Shown: positions 1 through 9,528 of the stretch, piece after piece | How positions within the stretch are numbered: position 1 is the stretch's first letter | Layout of the letters: each line of letters starts with the position of its first letter | Assembly (NCBI RefSeq): GCF_050864855.1 | Contig: NZ_JBOZWW010000058.1 | Span: 83,205-147,204 of the forward strand | Reading direction: 5' to 3' | DNA: 64,000 bases | Origin: Cardinium hertigii_C | GTDB lineage: Bacteria; Bacteroidota; Bacteroidia; Cytophagales; Amoebophilaceae | The notes under the pieces: model-generated | Databases searched by the model: none | What the model was told of the DNA's origin: nothing | The model's input: only the letters and a program-made list of their open reading frames with translations | Translations under genes and position numbers: made by a program

Positions 1-111
1 GCTAGAAGCGTTTTAACTTTATCCAAAACAACCCTTGAGGAACGTATAGATTTAGAACAAGAAACAATAGACGAAATCTATGCCATATTAGATCAAGCGC
101 TCAATCGTTAA
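1..111 (+). CDS. nusA: NusA, C-terminal fragment (5' end outside window)
   Basis: The window opens inside a reading frame that runs 36 codons to a TAA at 109-111. The tail reads LSKTTLEERIDLEQETIDEI, which matches the helical C-terminal end of the transcription termination/antitermination factor NusA, where a 'dLeeeTi.ev' pattern is typical. Its place 35 bp before infB agrees, because nusA-infB is one of the most conserved bacterial gene orders. NusA binds RNA polymerase and nascent RNA and modulates pausing and termination. Only the last helices are visible, so the KH and S1 domains cannot be checked. The call rests on this short match plus gene order. Confidence 0.7.
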   Translation, partial: ARSVLTLSKTTLEERIDLEQETIDEIYAILDQALNR

Positions 112-146
112 CCTAAATACATCCGCTAGGTAGCGTAATACAACCT

Positions 147-2915
147 ATGAATCAAGAAAAAAACATGCGACTCAGCCAAGTGGCTCGAAAATTAAATGTA
201 GGAACAGAGACGCTTGCGTCTTTTTTAGCTCAAAAAGGATTTGTAGTAGATAACAAGCCCAACGCTAAAATAACGATCGAACAATTTAACCTATTGGCTA
301 CTGAATTTGTCTCAGCTGGTATGGATAAAGAAGAAGCTGCACATGTAACCATTGGTAAAACCTACCTAAACATTGTTGCCCCATCTGATAAGCATGATGG
401 GACAAAAAGTAAAGAACCACTTCTACAAAAAGGAGCCACACCAGTAAAAGTGAAAGAAGGTGCACAAACGCCCCCTACTCCACCTGCTCATTATGAAGCT
501 TCTATTCCCGTTTTACCTGGTTTAAAAACAGTTGGAAAAATTGACTTGACTACTGAAAAAACGAAAGCTAAAGTCCCTTCTATGGTTCCTTCTACTCCGT
601 CTGACACTGGAGCAATACCTCCTCCTTCCGTAACAACGGAGGCCAATACCCAGCCACCTTATTTAGAAGAAACAGCCAAACCAGCCCCTGTTAAGCCAGA
701 TAAAATATCTTTTTCAGAACCCCTTAAAAGGCCCTCTATCGTAGGTAAAATGACGCTACCTGAATCTACTTTTAGAAGGCACCACCAGAGCACCGGTCCA
801 CTACCCCAAAAATCCAGCGGGGGCATCGGTGCATCTAAAACAGGGGGCACCAAACCACACAATAGGTTCAAAAAGCCTATAGATGGCCCCGCTGCACCTA
901 GGTCTATACATGGTAAAAAAACAGGATTATCTAATTTTAATACAAACTCGAATGGTTTTCGCAAAGAAAAAGATCTTAAAACAAGATTAGGCCCAAAAGA
1001 ACAAGAAGGGGTATCCTCCCAAGAAATAGAAAGTCAAATCAAAAGAACTTTAGCAAAATTAAACCAAGGGACCGGCGATGCGACCCGCTCTAAATATAAA
1101 AAAGACAAACGTAGCGCCCATCTAAAAGCTGAAGAAAAACGTCAAAGTCAAGAAAAAACAGCAGAAAAAATTTTAAAAATCACAGAATTTATTTCAGCTA
1201 GTGAACTGGCCTCTTTTATGGACACTACGGTAAATGAAGTACTTTCTACCTGTATGTCTTTAGGTATGATTATATCGATCAACCAACGTCTGGATGCAGA
1301 AGCCATCACTGTAGTTGCGGATGAGTTTGGCTACAGTGTAGAATTTGTGGCCATACAAGAAGAAGAGGTCTACCAAGATATAGAAGAAGCCAGTGGTCCA
1401 CTGGTAGAACGTCCACCTATTGTAACCATTATGGGACACGTAGACCATGGCAAAACTTCATTATTAGATTATATCCGTACTACAAAAATAGCTGCAAAAG
1501 AAGCTGGCGGTATTACCCAGCACATTGGAGCCTATGCTATTAAGACCGATCAAAAGAAAAAGATTGTCTTTTTAGATACACCCGGCCATGAAGCTTTCAC
1601 AGCTATGCGTACCAGGGGCGCACAGGTAACCGATATTATTGTAATTGTGGTCGCTGCAGATGACAGCATTATGAACCAGACGAAAGAGTCTATTAGCCAC
1701 GCACAAGTAGCAGGTTGTCCCATTATTATTGCCATCAATAAAATGGATAAACCGCAAGCCAACTCAGAAAAGGTTAAAAAAGATTTGGCCACGCTCAACA
1801 TCTTAGTGGAGGATTGGGGTGGAAAATACCAATGCCAAGAGATATCGGCTAAAACAGGGCAAGGCGTCAACGAACTGCTGGAAAAAATTCTGCTCGAAGC
1901 TTCTCTCTTAAACCTAGAAGCAACACCCTCTAAAAAGGCCAAAGGGACGATTATTGAGTCTTTCTTAGATCCTGGTAGGGGGTACGTATCAACTGGCATT
2001 GTACAAGATGGCACCTTACGGATAGGCGATATTATCCTAGCCGGTGTCTACTATGGAAAGGTAAAAGCGATGTTAAACCACCAAAACATAGCGCAAAAAA
2101 TAGCGCCTCCTGCTACAGCGGTGCAAATATTGGGATTAAATGGCCCCCCCAGAGCAGGCGATACCTTTCGTGTAATGGGTAGTGTAAAAGAAGTAGGAGA
2201 ATTGGCACAAAAAAAGCAACAGCTGTTGCGCGAGCAGGCATTGCGCACAAAATCGCAACTTACCCTAGATGAAATTGGACGTCGTTTAGCCGTAGGCAAC
2301 TTCAAGGAACTTAATATTATCATTAAAGGGGATATGGATGGTTCTATTGAAGCATTGGCAGATGCATTGCTGAGTCTATCCCATGAAGAAGTAGGCGTCA
2401 ATATTGTACACAAGTGTGTAGGAGCCGTCTCAGAGTCTGACGTGCTCCTTGCTGCTGCTTCTGAAGCTATTATCATTGCTTTTCATATTAAACCATCTGC
2501 ACAAGCTAAAAAATTGGCTGAAAGAGAAGGGGTAGAGATTAAACACTATTCCATTATTTATAGTGTTATAGATGATGTACGCAATGCGGTACAGGGACTT
2601 TTGGCACCTACTATCGAAGAAGTACCTACCGGTCGAGCAGAAGTTAAAAAAATCTTTACTTTTTCAAAAATTGGTAATATTGCAGGCTGTCAGGTTCAAA
2701 CAGGTTTTATCAAACAATCTAACCCCATACGTGTCATTCGGAAAGAAGAAGTGGTATTTACAGGTCCCATTCAGACTATAAAGCATGGACTAGAAGAAAT
2801 CAAACAGGTAAAATCTGTCTCTGAATGTGGTATACATATTAAAAATTTTGACGCAATTGAAGTAGGAGATATTATAGAGGGTTTTGAGCGAAAAGAAATT
2901 AAACGACAGCTTTAG
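147..2915 (+). CDS. infB: translation initiation factor IF-2
   Basis: IF-2 is the GTPase that brings formyl-Met-tRNA to the 30S subunit and drives subunit joining. The 922-residue protein has an IF2N-type winged helix at the start (residues 7-60, RLSQVARKLNVGTETLASFL). A low-complexity Pro/Lys/Thr linker (about 75-300) follows, then a second N-terminal domain (about 345-400). The G domain has G1 GHVDHGKT at 430-437, DTPGHE from 477 and NKMD at 531-534. Beta-barrel domain II and the C-terminal fMet-tRNA-binding domain complete it. Length is normal for Bacteroidota, which carry a long variable linker. It lies 35 bp after nusA, so they are probably one operon. A terminator-like hairpin follows the stop. 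Confidence 0.98.
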   Translation: MNQEKNMRLSQVARKLNVGTETLASFLAQKGFVVDNKPNAKITIEQFNLLATEFVSAGMDKEEAAHVTIGKTYLNIVAPSDKHDGTKSKEPLLQKGATPVKVKEGAQTPPTPPAHYEASIPVLPGLKTVGKIDLTTEKTKAKVPSMVPSTPSDTGAIPPPSVTTEANTQPPYLEETAKPAPVKPDKISFSEPLKRPSIVGKMTLPESTFRRHHQSTGPLPQKSSGGIGASKTGGTKPHNRFKKPIDGPAAPRSIHGKKTGLSNFNTNSNGFRKEKDLKTRLGPKEQEGVSSQEIESQIKRTLAKLNQGTGDATRSKYKKDKRSAHLKAEEKRQSQEKTAEKILKITEFISASELASFMDTTVNEVLSTCMSLGMIISINQRLDAEAITVVADEFGYSVEFVAIQEEEVYQDIEEASGPLVERPPIVTIMGHVDHGKTSLLDYIRTTKIAAKEAGGITQHIGAYAIKTDQKKKIVFLDTPGHEAFTAMRTRGAQVTDIIVIVVAADDSIMNQTKESISHAQVAGCPIIIAINKMDKPQANSEKVKKDLATLNILVEDWGGKYQCQEISAKTGQGVNELLEKILLEASLLNLEATPSKKAKGTIIESFLDPGRGYVSTGIVQDGTLRIGDIILAGVYYGKVKAMLNHQNIAQKIAPPATAVQILGLNGPPRAGDTFRVMGSVKEVGELAQKKQQLLREQALRTKSQLTLDEIGRRLAVGNFKELNIIIKGDMDGSIEALADALLSLSHEEVGVNIVHKCVGAVSESDVLLAAASEAIIIAFHIKPSAQAKKLAEREGVEIKHYSIIYSVIDDVRNAVQGLLAPTIEEVPTGRAEVKKIFTFSKIGNIAGCQVQTGFIKQSNPIRVIRKEEVVFTGPIQTIKHGLEEIKQVKSVSECGIHIKNFDAIEVGDIIEGFERKEIKRQL

Positions 2916-2938
2916 TGGACGCTTTAACGCTACTTTTT
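2914..2938 (+). terminator. possible intrinsic terminator after infB
   Basis: Starting at the infB stop codon, AGTGGACG pairs with CGCTACT (one G-U pair, one bulged A) around a CTTTAA loop and is followed by TTTTT. The stem is short, so this is a moderate call from sequence alone. Confidence 0.4.
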
Positions 2939-3106
2939 AGTTGAATACAAGGGATAATCTCCTATTTTCTATTTTTAACCATTGCCAAATGGTTGCATAA
3001 ATTTTTATGTCTATTCGCCTGCATTCGACAGTTAAACCTATCTTTAATAGATTCGCATTCTGGGGCATTCCAAGCAGACATATACTTCATCTAGAAAAAA
3101 GATAAC

Positions 3107-3622
3107 ATGATTTCTAATGAAACTAAAGGTACTATAGTATTGATTTTTATGGGTATGCTTATTACTATTGGCCTTATAGGACCAGTTATTCATAAAATCT
3201 ATATTCTATATCCTTTATGTAAAGATATTTGCTTAGCTGTTTATAACCTCATTACGACCTTATGCAAAGCGACTGCGTCCAATACTGGTTCATCATCGCC
3301 TAACGGTATACCCAACTGTAGCACATGGGCTAAGAAGCCACATCGGTTAAAAGCCACTTCGCATAACACGATACTTTCTGTACAAAAAGCTAAAATAGTA
3401 AATAATCATTCCGTTTCTACTACCTTAAAGAAAAATAAAGTAGCCAAGCAACCTGCTAAAGCAATCCTTTCTTTTCAAGAATCGGAGCAAAAATGGCAAC
3501 AGAATCAAGGATACTATCCCATAATACAGGCAAAAAAAGCTTCCTTGATAAGCAAACAAAAATTATTTAGAAGTGCATTACTGATGCATGAACTTATGAA
3601 ACGAAAATGTTTTATAACATAA
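3107..3622 (+). CDS. small membrane protein, unknown function (paralog of the next gene)
   Basis: I do not recognise the family of this 171-residue protein. Residues 9-32 form a hydrophobic helix that should anchor it in the membrane, with a second weaker apolar stretch near 40-55. The middle is polar, Lys/Ser/Asn-rich and probably disordered. The C-terminus (about 147-167) reads KQKLFRSALLMHELMKR, nearly the same as the end of the protein encoded 125 bp downstream (KRKLFKNGLLMDALMKR). The two otherwise differ, so this C-terminal module is the conserved part. No signal-peptidase site is evident. The pair sits alone between infB and rluD. Real coding is supported by the paralogous tail and the membrane segment; function is unknown. 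Confidence 0.6.
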   Translation: MISNETKGTIVLIFMGMLITIGLIGPVIHKIYILYPLCKDICLAVYNLITTLCKATASNTGSSSPNGIPNCSTWAKKPHRLKATSHNTILSVQKAKIVNNHSVSTTLKKNKVAKQPAKAILSFQESEQKWQQNQGYYPIIQAKKASLISKQKLFRSALLMHELMKRKCFIT

Positions 3623-3747
3623 TCTGATATATTAAGGGATGTATAGACTACTTTTTGCTTGATCAAAAAAACATATATTACCTTTTTTGTAGTAAATTGA
3701 TCCAGTACAGCACGAAATACATTTTTGTTTATTTGTAAGGTCAACCA

Positions 3748-4161
3748 ATGGATTTTTATACATTTCTATCTAAAGCAGGCTTTAAAATTCTTATAATTTT
3801 CATCCTTTGGGGTATCCGACGCTATAACGATCGGAAGCATTCAGATCATGAAACTTCCCATAAAGAAAACGATTGTGATTATGAATATCAATATGAATAT
3901 GATTATGATGAAGAGAATGAAGAGGAGAAAGAGAAGGAGGTAGCGCATCAAGCCATCTCTTCTACCAACTCCAAGCCAATGGGCTACAGAAAGCCTCAAG
4001 CGCCACCTTTGCCACAAGAAGCAGCCGCGCATCCTAGCGCATCCAAACCTACTCCCAGTGTAATGGGGAATCGAAAAGCCCATTTGGTCGGCAAACGAAA
4101 ACTATTTAAAAATGGATTGCTAATGGATGCACTTATGAAACGAAACGACTATATAAGGTGA
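3748..4161 (+). CDS. small membrane protein, unknown function (paralog of the previous gene)
   Basis: This 137-residue protein of unknown family has an N-terminal hydrophobic helix (about residues 3-22, ending GIRRYN). A very acidic Asp/Glu/Tyr-rich segment follows (about 30-66), then a Pro/Ala-rich linker. The C-terminal module LFKNGLLMDALMKR is shared with the upstream neighbour. The layout (membrane anchor, variable spacer, fixed amphipathic C-terminal helix) suggests a tethered protein whose tail contacts a common partner; that is an inference. The acidic stretch has simple-sequence character and could vary in length between strains. Confidence 0.6.
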   Translation: MDFYTFLSKAGFKILIIFILWGIRRYNDRKHSDHETSHKENDCDYEYQYEYDYDEENEEEKEKEVAHQAISSTNSKPMGYRKPQAPPLPQEAAAHPSASKPTPSVMGNRKAHLVGKRKLFKNGLLMDALMKRNDYIR

Positions 4162-4206
4162 GCTTATCTTATAGCAGATTGCACTAAGCCGTTTTTATAT
4201 TTATAC

Positions 4207-5277
4207 ATGAAACCATACAGTCTATCTCAAGGGCTTTTAAAGCCACATTTGATTACCGTTACAAACGAAAATTGCAACCTGCGTATAGATAAATTTCTAT
4301 CAGACGCTTTACATATAAGCCGCCATAAAGTTCAGTCAGCCATTGCAAAAGAATGGGTTTCCATTAACAATCAGCCGATTAAATCCAACTATAAGGTTCA
4401 GCCTAAAGATGCCATCGTAGCCCATATACCTACCGCCACGGAGGCAACTAACCTAACTCCAGAAGCGATACCATTGGATATCGTATATGAAGATGACCAC
4501 CTACTGGTTGTCCACAAACCGGCCCAGATGGTAGTCCATCCAGATACCGCCCATCAAACCGGAACGCTGGCCCATGCATTGCTCCATCGCTATAAAAATT
4601 TACCTTTAAAAGACGATATGCCTACCCGGCCGGGCTTGGTACATCGGATTGATAAAGATACCTCTGGTCTACTGGTAGTTGCCAAAACAGCAGAGAGTTT
4701 GGCCCATTTGTCCCGTCAATTTTACAACCATACGGTCAAACGGATCTACCATACATTGGTTTGGGGCACCCCTGAAAATAGATGCGGCACCATCGATTTA
4801 AATATTGGGAAAAGTCCTCGCCACCATCAAAAAATCGTAGCTTTTCCCGATGCCCAACAAGGGAAAAGAGCCGTTACCCATTATCAGGTCATCAAGCCCC
4901 TCCACCAAGTTGCCCTTGTAGCCTGTAGATTAGAAACAGGACGTACCCATCAGATCCGCGTCCATATGCAACAGATCGGCCACCCCCTCTTCGGTGATTC
5001 CAAATATGGCGGTGATGTAATTGTTAAGGGACAACGCTATGCTTCCTACAAGGCCTTTATACGCAACTGCTTTAAAATCATGCCTTATCAGCCACTCCAT
5101 GCAGCCCTATTGGGCTTTAACCACCCAGTTACGGGCAGACCCCTCTTCTTTGAAGCGCCTTTACCAGAAAATTTTGTTAAACTCATAGAGAAATGGGAAA
5201 AATACAACACCGCTCGTATGGACCATGTTGCGCAAGATAAAACAGTCGATCAAAAAAGCCTTTCACTTTTCCAATAG
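4207..5277 (+). CDS. rluD: 23S rRNA pseudouridine synthase, RluD family
   Basis: RluD-type enzymes convert specific uridines of 23S rRNA helix 69 to pseudouridine. The 356-residue protein has an N-terminal S4 RNA-binding domain (about 22-80: RIDKFLSDALHISRHKVQSA). The catalytic domain follows, with the signature GLVHRIDKDTSGL whose catalytic Asp is residue 149, and the later motif ETGRTHQIRVHMQQIGHPL. Length and domain order are those of RluA/RluD enzymes. RluC and other RluA-family enzymes share these motifs, so the exact target is less sure than the family. The end overlaps the start of the next gene by 53 bp, which points to co-transcription. Confidence 0.9.
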   Translation: MKPYSLSQGLLKPHLITVTNENCNLRIDKFLSDALHISRHKVQSAIAKEWVSINNQPIKSNYKVQPKDAIVAHIPTATEATNLTPEAIPLDIVYEDDHLLVVHKPAQMVVHPDTAHQTGTLAHALLHRYKNLPLKDDMPTRPGLVHRIDKDTSGLLVVAKTAESLAHLSRQFYNHTVKRIYHTLVWGTPENRCGTIDLNIGKSPRHHQKIVAFPDAQQGKRAVTHYQVIKPLHQVALVACRLETGRTHQIRVHMQQIGHPLFGDSKYGGDVIVKGQRYASYKAFIRNCFKIMPYQPLHAALLGFNHPVTGRPLFFEAPLPENFVKLIEKWEKYNTARMDHVAQDKTVDQKSLSLFQ

Positions 5278-5842
5278 GGAAAGCAATAGCTTACTAGCTA
5301 TAGTAACCTTTATGCTAGTGGCCGTTATCGCCCCTAAAGTAGTACAGCTATACTACAGATGGACCTATAGACCAGACCATTGTGCAGACACCGCCTTACT
5401 GGACAAACAGCTGGCTTTATTGCAAGCCAATAGCAATAGATTGGTCCCATTCGATATAAACAGCGCTACAGCAGAACCATTGCTAGCCATAGAAGGGATG
5501 CCCCAACCACTTGCCCTTAGAATCCTACGCTATAGAGACAAATTGGGCGGATTTGTTTCCTTTGACCAATACAAAGAAGTATATGGCCTATCTGGCCATC
5601 TGCGCACCAAACTGATGCAGCACACCACCATACGAAAAGGACATCCACCTAAAAAAATATCCTTAAACCAGGCAACCTTTAAGCGCTTGGCTGCCCATCC
5701 CTATATTTCATACGCTATGGCCCAAGCCATTATAGATTACAGAAAACGCAAAGGAAAATTTACTACCTTGCGTGCCATTCAAAACCTACCCGGCTACCAT
5801 CCAGATTGGGGGAAAAAAATAATGCCCTATCTCTCCCTTTAG
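5225..5842 (+). CDS. ComEA-like helix-hairpin-helix protein
   Basis: This 205-residue protein has a single N-terminal membrane helix (about 23-41) preceded by a basic amphipathic segment. It carries two helix-hairpin-helix units: about 77-130 (FDINSATAEPLLAIEGM, then LRILRYRDKLGGFVSFDQYK) and about 145-200 (ISLNQATFKRLAAHPYISYA, then IIDYRKRKGKFTTLRAIQNL). This is the Bacteroidota ComEA/HhH architecture. HhH motifs bind DNA non-specifically, and ComEA proteins are DNA receptors in competence, but a role in uptake is not shown here. The start overlaps rluD by 53 bp; no later Met would keep the basic N-terminus. Confidence 0.75.
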   Translation: MLRKIKQSIKKAFHFSNRESNSLLAIVTFMLVAVIAPKVVQLYYRWTYRPDHCADTALLDKQLALLQANSNRLVPFDINSATAEPLLAIEGMPQPLALRILRYRDKLGGFVSFDQYKEVYGLSGHLRTKLMQHTTIRKGHPPKKISLNQATFKRLAAHPYISYAMAQAIIDYRKRKGKFTTLRAIQNLPGYHPDWGKKIMPYLSL

Positions 5843-5950
5843 CCACCCATTACAACAGCTCCCCCTTTTTGATTTCTAAGTAAGAATGCGTATTATAAAG
5901 CGTAGCACTACTGCTATGCCTATTTATTAACTCTTTAACGGCTTGATCTT

Positions 5951-8900
5951 ATGATATACTTTAATATGCCGTTATATATAGTGGCAGCTTTTTTGGGATT
6001 AACCTTTCTAATGGGTGTCTATTTTAGTAGAAAAAAAACTACTTTTCGGGAATATGCGGTGGGGAATAAACAATTTGGTACGGCTACTTTGGTCGCTACC
6101 GTATTGGCTACGTCATTTGGGGGGGGAGCATTAATTCGTACTGTAGAGTGTACTCATATTCTTGGCTTATACTGGATAGTCCTTATTACATTGAATAGTT
6201 TTGGATTCTGGATTATTAGTAAGTTAGCTTTGCGCATGGGACCATTTATGCAACACTTCTCTATGACAGAAACGATAGGTAGTATTTATGGTACCTATCC
6301 AAGGATTATAGCTGCTTTGGTTGGTATCTGTACTTGTATAATTGGTATTACTTTGCAAATTAACGTAATGTCTCAAGCGATTAATATGTCTTTGGGATCG
6401 ATTGACCCTCGGATCATTACTATTCTTTCCACTGTACTCCTTATTTTTTATTCTACATTTGGGGGGGTTCGGGCCATTACCTATACAGATGTATTGCAGT
6501 TTATAACTTTTTCCGTTATTATTCCTCTTCTAGCCTGGTTTATGTTTATACAAATAGGCAAACCAATTACTGAAATTGTTCCTATACTACAAGACCAACC
6601 TAAGTTCCAATTTAGCAACTTATTTCAGTTTAATATCCAGCTAGTGGGAATGGTGCTACTGCTTATGTCTGCTCTGATATCATTTATGCAGCCTGACCTT
6701 ATACAACGGGTCTATATGACTTCTAGTCCCATTCAAGCTCGAAAAGTTTTTTCCTATGCAATACTTTTTAATTTTATTATAACTTTTTTCATAGTACTAA
6801 CTGGTCTATTTGTTTTTGTAGGAGCACCTGATTTAGCAAAAGAAAATATTTGGGAATATATAACTACCCATATTCCTTCCTTATTTAAAGGATTTCTTGC
6901 GATTAGTTTACTTTCTATGACGATGTCTACAGCGGATTCTGGATTAAATGCTTCTTCTATTATGGTGAGTCATGATATCATGCAAAGTCTACAAAAAGGA
7001 AAAAAATTCCCTGACGCATATCGACTTAAAATAGCTAGACGGACTACATTAGTAGTAGGTTTATTGGCTATGCTCCTAGCTTTTCACTGTAAAGATCTGT
7101 TAAAATTAATGTATTGGGGTATTGATTGTGCTGTACCTATAGGAACAGCACCTTTTATATTAGCCGTTTTTGGTTTCCGGGGTACTTCGCGTACCGCTTT
7201 AATCGGTATGGCTACCGGTCTCTTCACTATTTTAGCCTGGAACAAGTGGGTTGCACCTGCTACAGGGATGGATGGTTCTTTTGTTGCTATGTTGGCCAAT
7301 GGCTTGGCGATGCTAGCGGCCCATTATCTACTGATACAACCAGAAGGGGCGGGTTGGTCTAAACCAGATGACGAATTTCGGCAGATGCGCCAAGCGCAGG
7401 AGCGTAAGCGTGCGGAACGAAGAGCAGCGATTAAAATGGCGTGGGCCAATAGAAAAATAACTTTGGGTAAATTGGCTCCTGGTGATACTACCCTACGATT
7501 AATAGGATTATATATCATAGTTACTTCTATTATGGATTATTGGTTTTATGAACCAACTGGCATCTCTTGGGCAATAAGCCAAGTTTGTATAGGTGCCTTT
7601 GTTATAGCTTCTAAAACTTTCTTTAGCAAAGCACTGCCCAACTGGTTGATTGGCCTAGGTGCACTTATCGTCCTAACGATTCTTTTACCGTTAGATTTGC
7701 TTTGGAACTGTTGGTATTCATTAGACCCGATTTTTACGGCATCCTTATCTTTGACCCATTGCGCGATTATTTTATGGACCTTACCCCTCTACCTAGGGAC
7801 AAAAGTGGTAGCAGGGACCGGATTATTAATGCTCTCCATGTCTATTCAATACTTTTTACCCGAATTAGTTCCCCTACTTCCACTATGTGTAGCGATACTA
7901 TTCATATTTGCCATGATTATTTACTTTAAAGTCAGATTAAATTGTTCTGCAACTAAAATTCTTTATCTTGAAAATAGAGAAAAGCTTAAAGAAGCGGAAA
8001 AACTAAAAGCTTCTTTATATGATGCAGCCATAGTACCAGCTGCTTCAGCTGGCGGGTGCAAGGGCTATGGCGCTATTCTAGCGCAAGTGGTGCACAAAAT
8101 GGAAGAATCTATCTCTTTCTTAGACCAAAACATGCCCCTTTACAAGCAAGATTTTCAAAGTATTATCCATAAGCTGTATGATTGGGTAGCCTATTTTAAT
8201 AGAAGAGAAAAGGCAAAAAGGCATGCACTGCTTCAGCCTACTAAAATTAGTATAGACCAACTGATCCATAAAGTAGAATTTGCGTTGTCCCAAGAGATGT
8301 CCAACCCGCCTAGGCTACTGGTAGAAAAAATAAATGGCACGCATGGGCCATTGTGCCCTGATATCATATGTGATGTCAACCAAGTAGTTTACTTATTGAT
8401 TCAGGCTGTTTTACGGGTGGGTAGCCTAGCTAAGGCCCCGATTATCCGCCTACAACTGCAGCCTACCGCTTTGCAATTTAAGCAAGCAGATGGTATTGAA
8501 AGCCATTGCCCACTATCGATTCTTTTTCAAGCTACTGGCTGGGTAATAAGCGAAGCAGCCACCCCTTCTGAAGCGCTTCCGAAGGTAAAAAAATGCTATG
8601 ATGATAGGATAGACTGTATACGACCTCAAACGCAGCAGCAACGTCCGCCATCGATAGACCTGCAGGAGGCTACTATATCGACTATTGTAAGTGCCCACCA
8701 TGGTTACGCAGAAGTTTCTATGGATAGAAAACCACCAACTATTCTGCTGATATTGCCTACTGATGTTACTGAAATACTGCATCACATAACGGCTGGGCTA
8801 CCTATAGATGCTTTAGCGGCAGAAGGCCCTGTCTCCCCTAAGGAGCAGGCTGATTCCATGATGGTTTTGATGCAATTCCATGACTATGTCTGCAAATCTG

Positions 8901-9499
8901 CTTATGAAAATGATCCGATCGATCTAGTCACCCTTTCAGGGTTGCTGCTACTAATGCGGCAACGCTTTGGCAGTAAGCGGCATGCCTCAGGGCAATTGTT
9001 TTATGTACGGGCAGTAGGGATTGCTACACTCGTGGTAGAATGGGCTTTTCACTCTCCTAAAGTGATTTATGCCTCTTTGCTCTATGAGCTGGTACGCCAT
9101 ACCTGCTTGCCCCTTTCATACATAAAGGAACATTATAATTTAGGGGTGTATGCCTTTGTATGGAATGTAGTCAATACAGACAAACGACAAGCATTAGACG
9201 ATCCTTCTTTGCTTTATGTACAAAACCGCTTGCAAGAAGCTGTGAAGGAAGAACATGTACAGCTTTCTGTTCTGTTTATCAAACTAGCCGAACGGCTCTA
9301 TGATTTGCGCCATGCAGCCGGCTATGTCCATCTACCAGAGGTACACCATATGGCACAAGAAACACTAGCCATAGATGTCCAAGTAGCCAATAAATACCTA
9401 AACCCAGAGATAGGCGCAGCCTTAGAAGAAGCGGCCAAAGCCGCATTAGCCATTTGTGCCAACTACCCATTGGAAAAAAACAACGATACAGTTGGTTAG
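5951..9499 (+). CDS. sodium/solute symporter fused to kinase-like region and inactive RelA/SpoT-type HD domain
   Basis: The protein has 1182 residues. The first ~480 form a sodium:solute symporter (SSSF) domain with about 12-13 membrane helices; the family-typical segment STADSGLNASSIMVSHDI is near 325. A second membrane block follows (about 515-655), then a short coiled coil (about 660-690). A soluble region has an N-box-like stretch (DVNQVVYLLIQAVLRVG) recalling histidine-kinase ATPase domains, but no obvious phospho-accepting His box or G boxes. The end (about 1010-1160) aligns with the HD hydrolase half of RelA/SpoT: GQLFYVRAVG, LLYELVRHT, LFIKLAERLYDLRHA and AQETLAID. All four metal-site elements are changed: His to Arg1020, HD to Tyr1045-Glu1046, and Asp to Glu1114. 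The substrate is unknown; proline, pantothenate or sugar are possible in the family. It may be a sensor-transporter. Confidence 0.8.
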   Translation: MIYFNMPLYIVAAFLGLTFLMGVYFSRKKTTFREYAVGNKQFGTATLVATVLATSFGGGALIRTVECTHILGLYWIVLITLNSFGFWIISKLALRMGPFMQHFSMTETIGSIYGTYPRIIAALVGICTCIIGITLQINVMSQAINMSLGSIDPRIITILSTVLLIFYSTFGGVRAITYTDVLQFITFSVIIPLLAWFMFIQIGKPITEIVPILQDQPKFQFSNLFQFNIQLVGMVLLLMSALISFMQPDLIQRVYMTSSPIQARKVFSYAILFNFIITFFIVLTGLFVFVGAPDLAKENIWEYITTHIPSLFKGFLAISLLSMTMSTADSGLNASSIMVSHDIMQSLQKGKKFPDAYRLKIARRTTLVVGLLAMLLAFHCKDLLKLMYWGIDCAVPIGTAPFILAVFGFRGTSRTALIGMATGLFTILAWNKWVAPATGMDGSFVAMLANGLAMLAAHYLLIQPEGAGWSKPDDEFRQMRQAQERKRAERRAAIKMAWANRKITLGKLAPGDTTLRLIGLYIIVTSIMDYWFYEPTGISWAISQVCIGAFVIASKTFFSKALPNWLIGLGALIVLTILLPLDLLWNCWYSLDPIFTASLSLTHCAIILWTLPLYLGTKVVAGTGLLMLSMSIQYFLPELVPLLPLCVAILFIFAMIIYFKVRLNCSATKILYLENREKLKEAEKLKASLYDAAIVPAASAGGCKGYGAILAQVVHKMEESISFLDQNMPLYKQDFQSIIHKLYDWVAYFNRREKAKRHALLQPTKISIDQLIHKVEFALSQEMSNPPRLLVEKINGTHGPLCPDIICDVNQVVYLLIQAVLRVGSLAKAPIIRLQLQPTALQFKQADGIESHCPLSILFQATGWVISEAATPSEALPKVKKCYDDRIDCIRPQTQQQRPPSIDLQEATISTIVSAHHGYAEVSMDRKPPTILLILPTDVTEILHHITAGLPIDALAAEGPVSPKEQADSMMVLMQFHDYVCKSAYENDPIDLVTLSGLLLLMRQRFGSKRHASGQLFYVRAVGIATLVVEWAFHSPKVIYASLLYELVRHTCLPLSYIKEHYNLGVYAFVWNVVNTDKRQALDDPSLLYVQNRLQEAVKEEHVQLSVLFIKLAERLYDLRHAAGYVHLPEVHHMAQETLAIDVQVANKYLNPEIGAALEEAAKAALAICANYPLEKNNDTVG

Positions 9500-9528
9500 T
9501 ACATCCCCCCCACCTTTCTCATACTACC

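Noticed and set aside
1550..2014. 154-codon minus-strand ORF inside infB
   Set aside because: Lies fully antisense to the conserved IF-2 G domain and has no recognisable family features.
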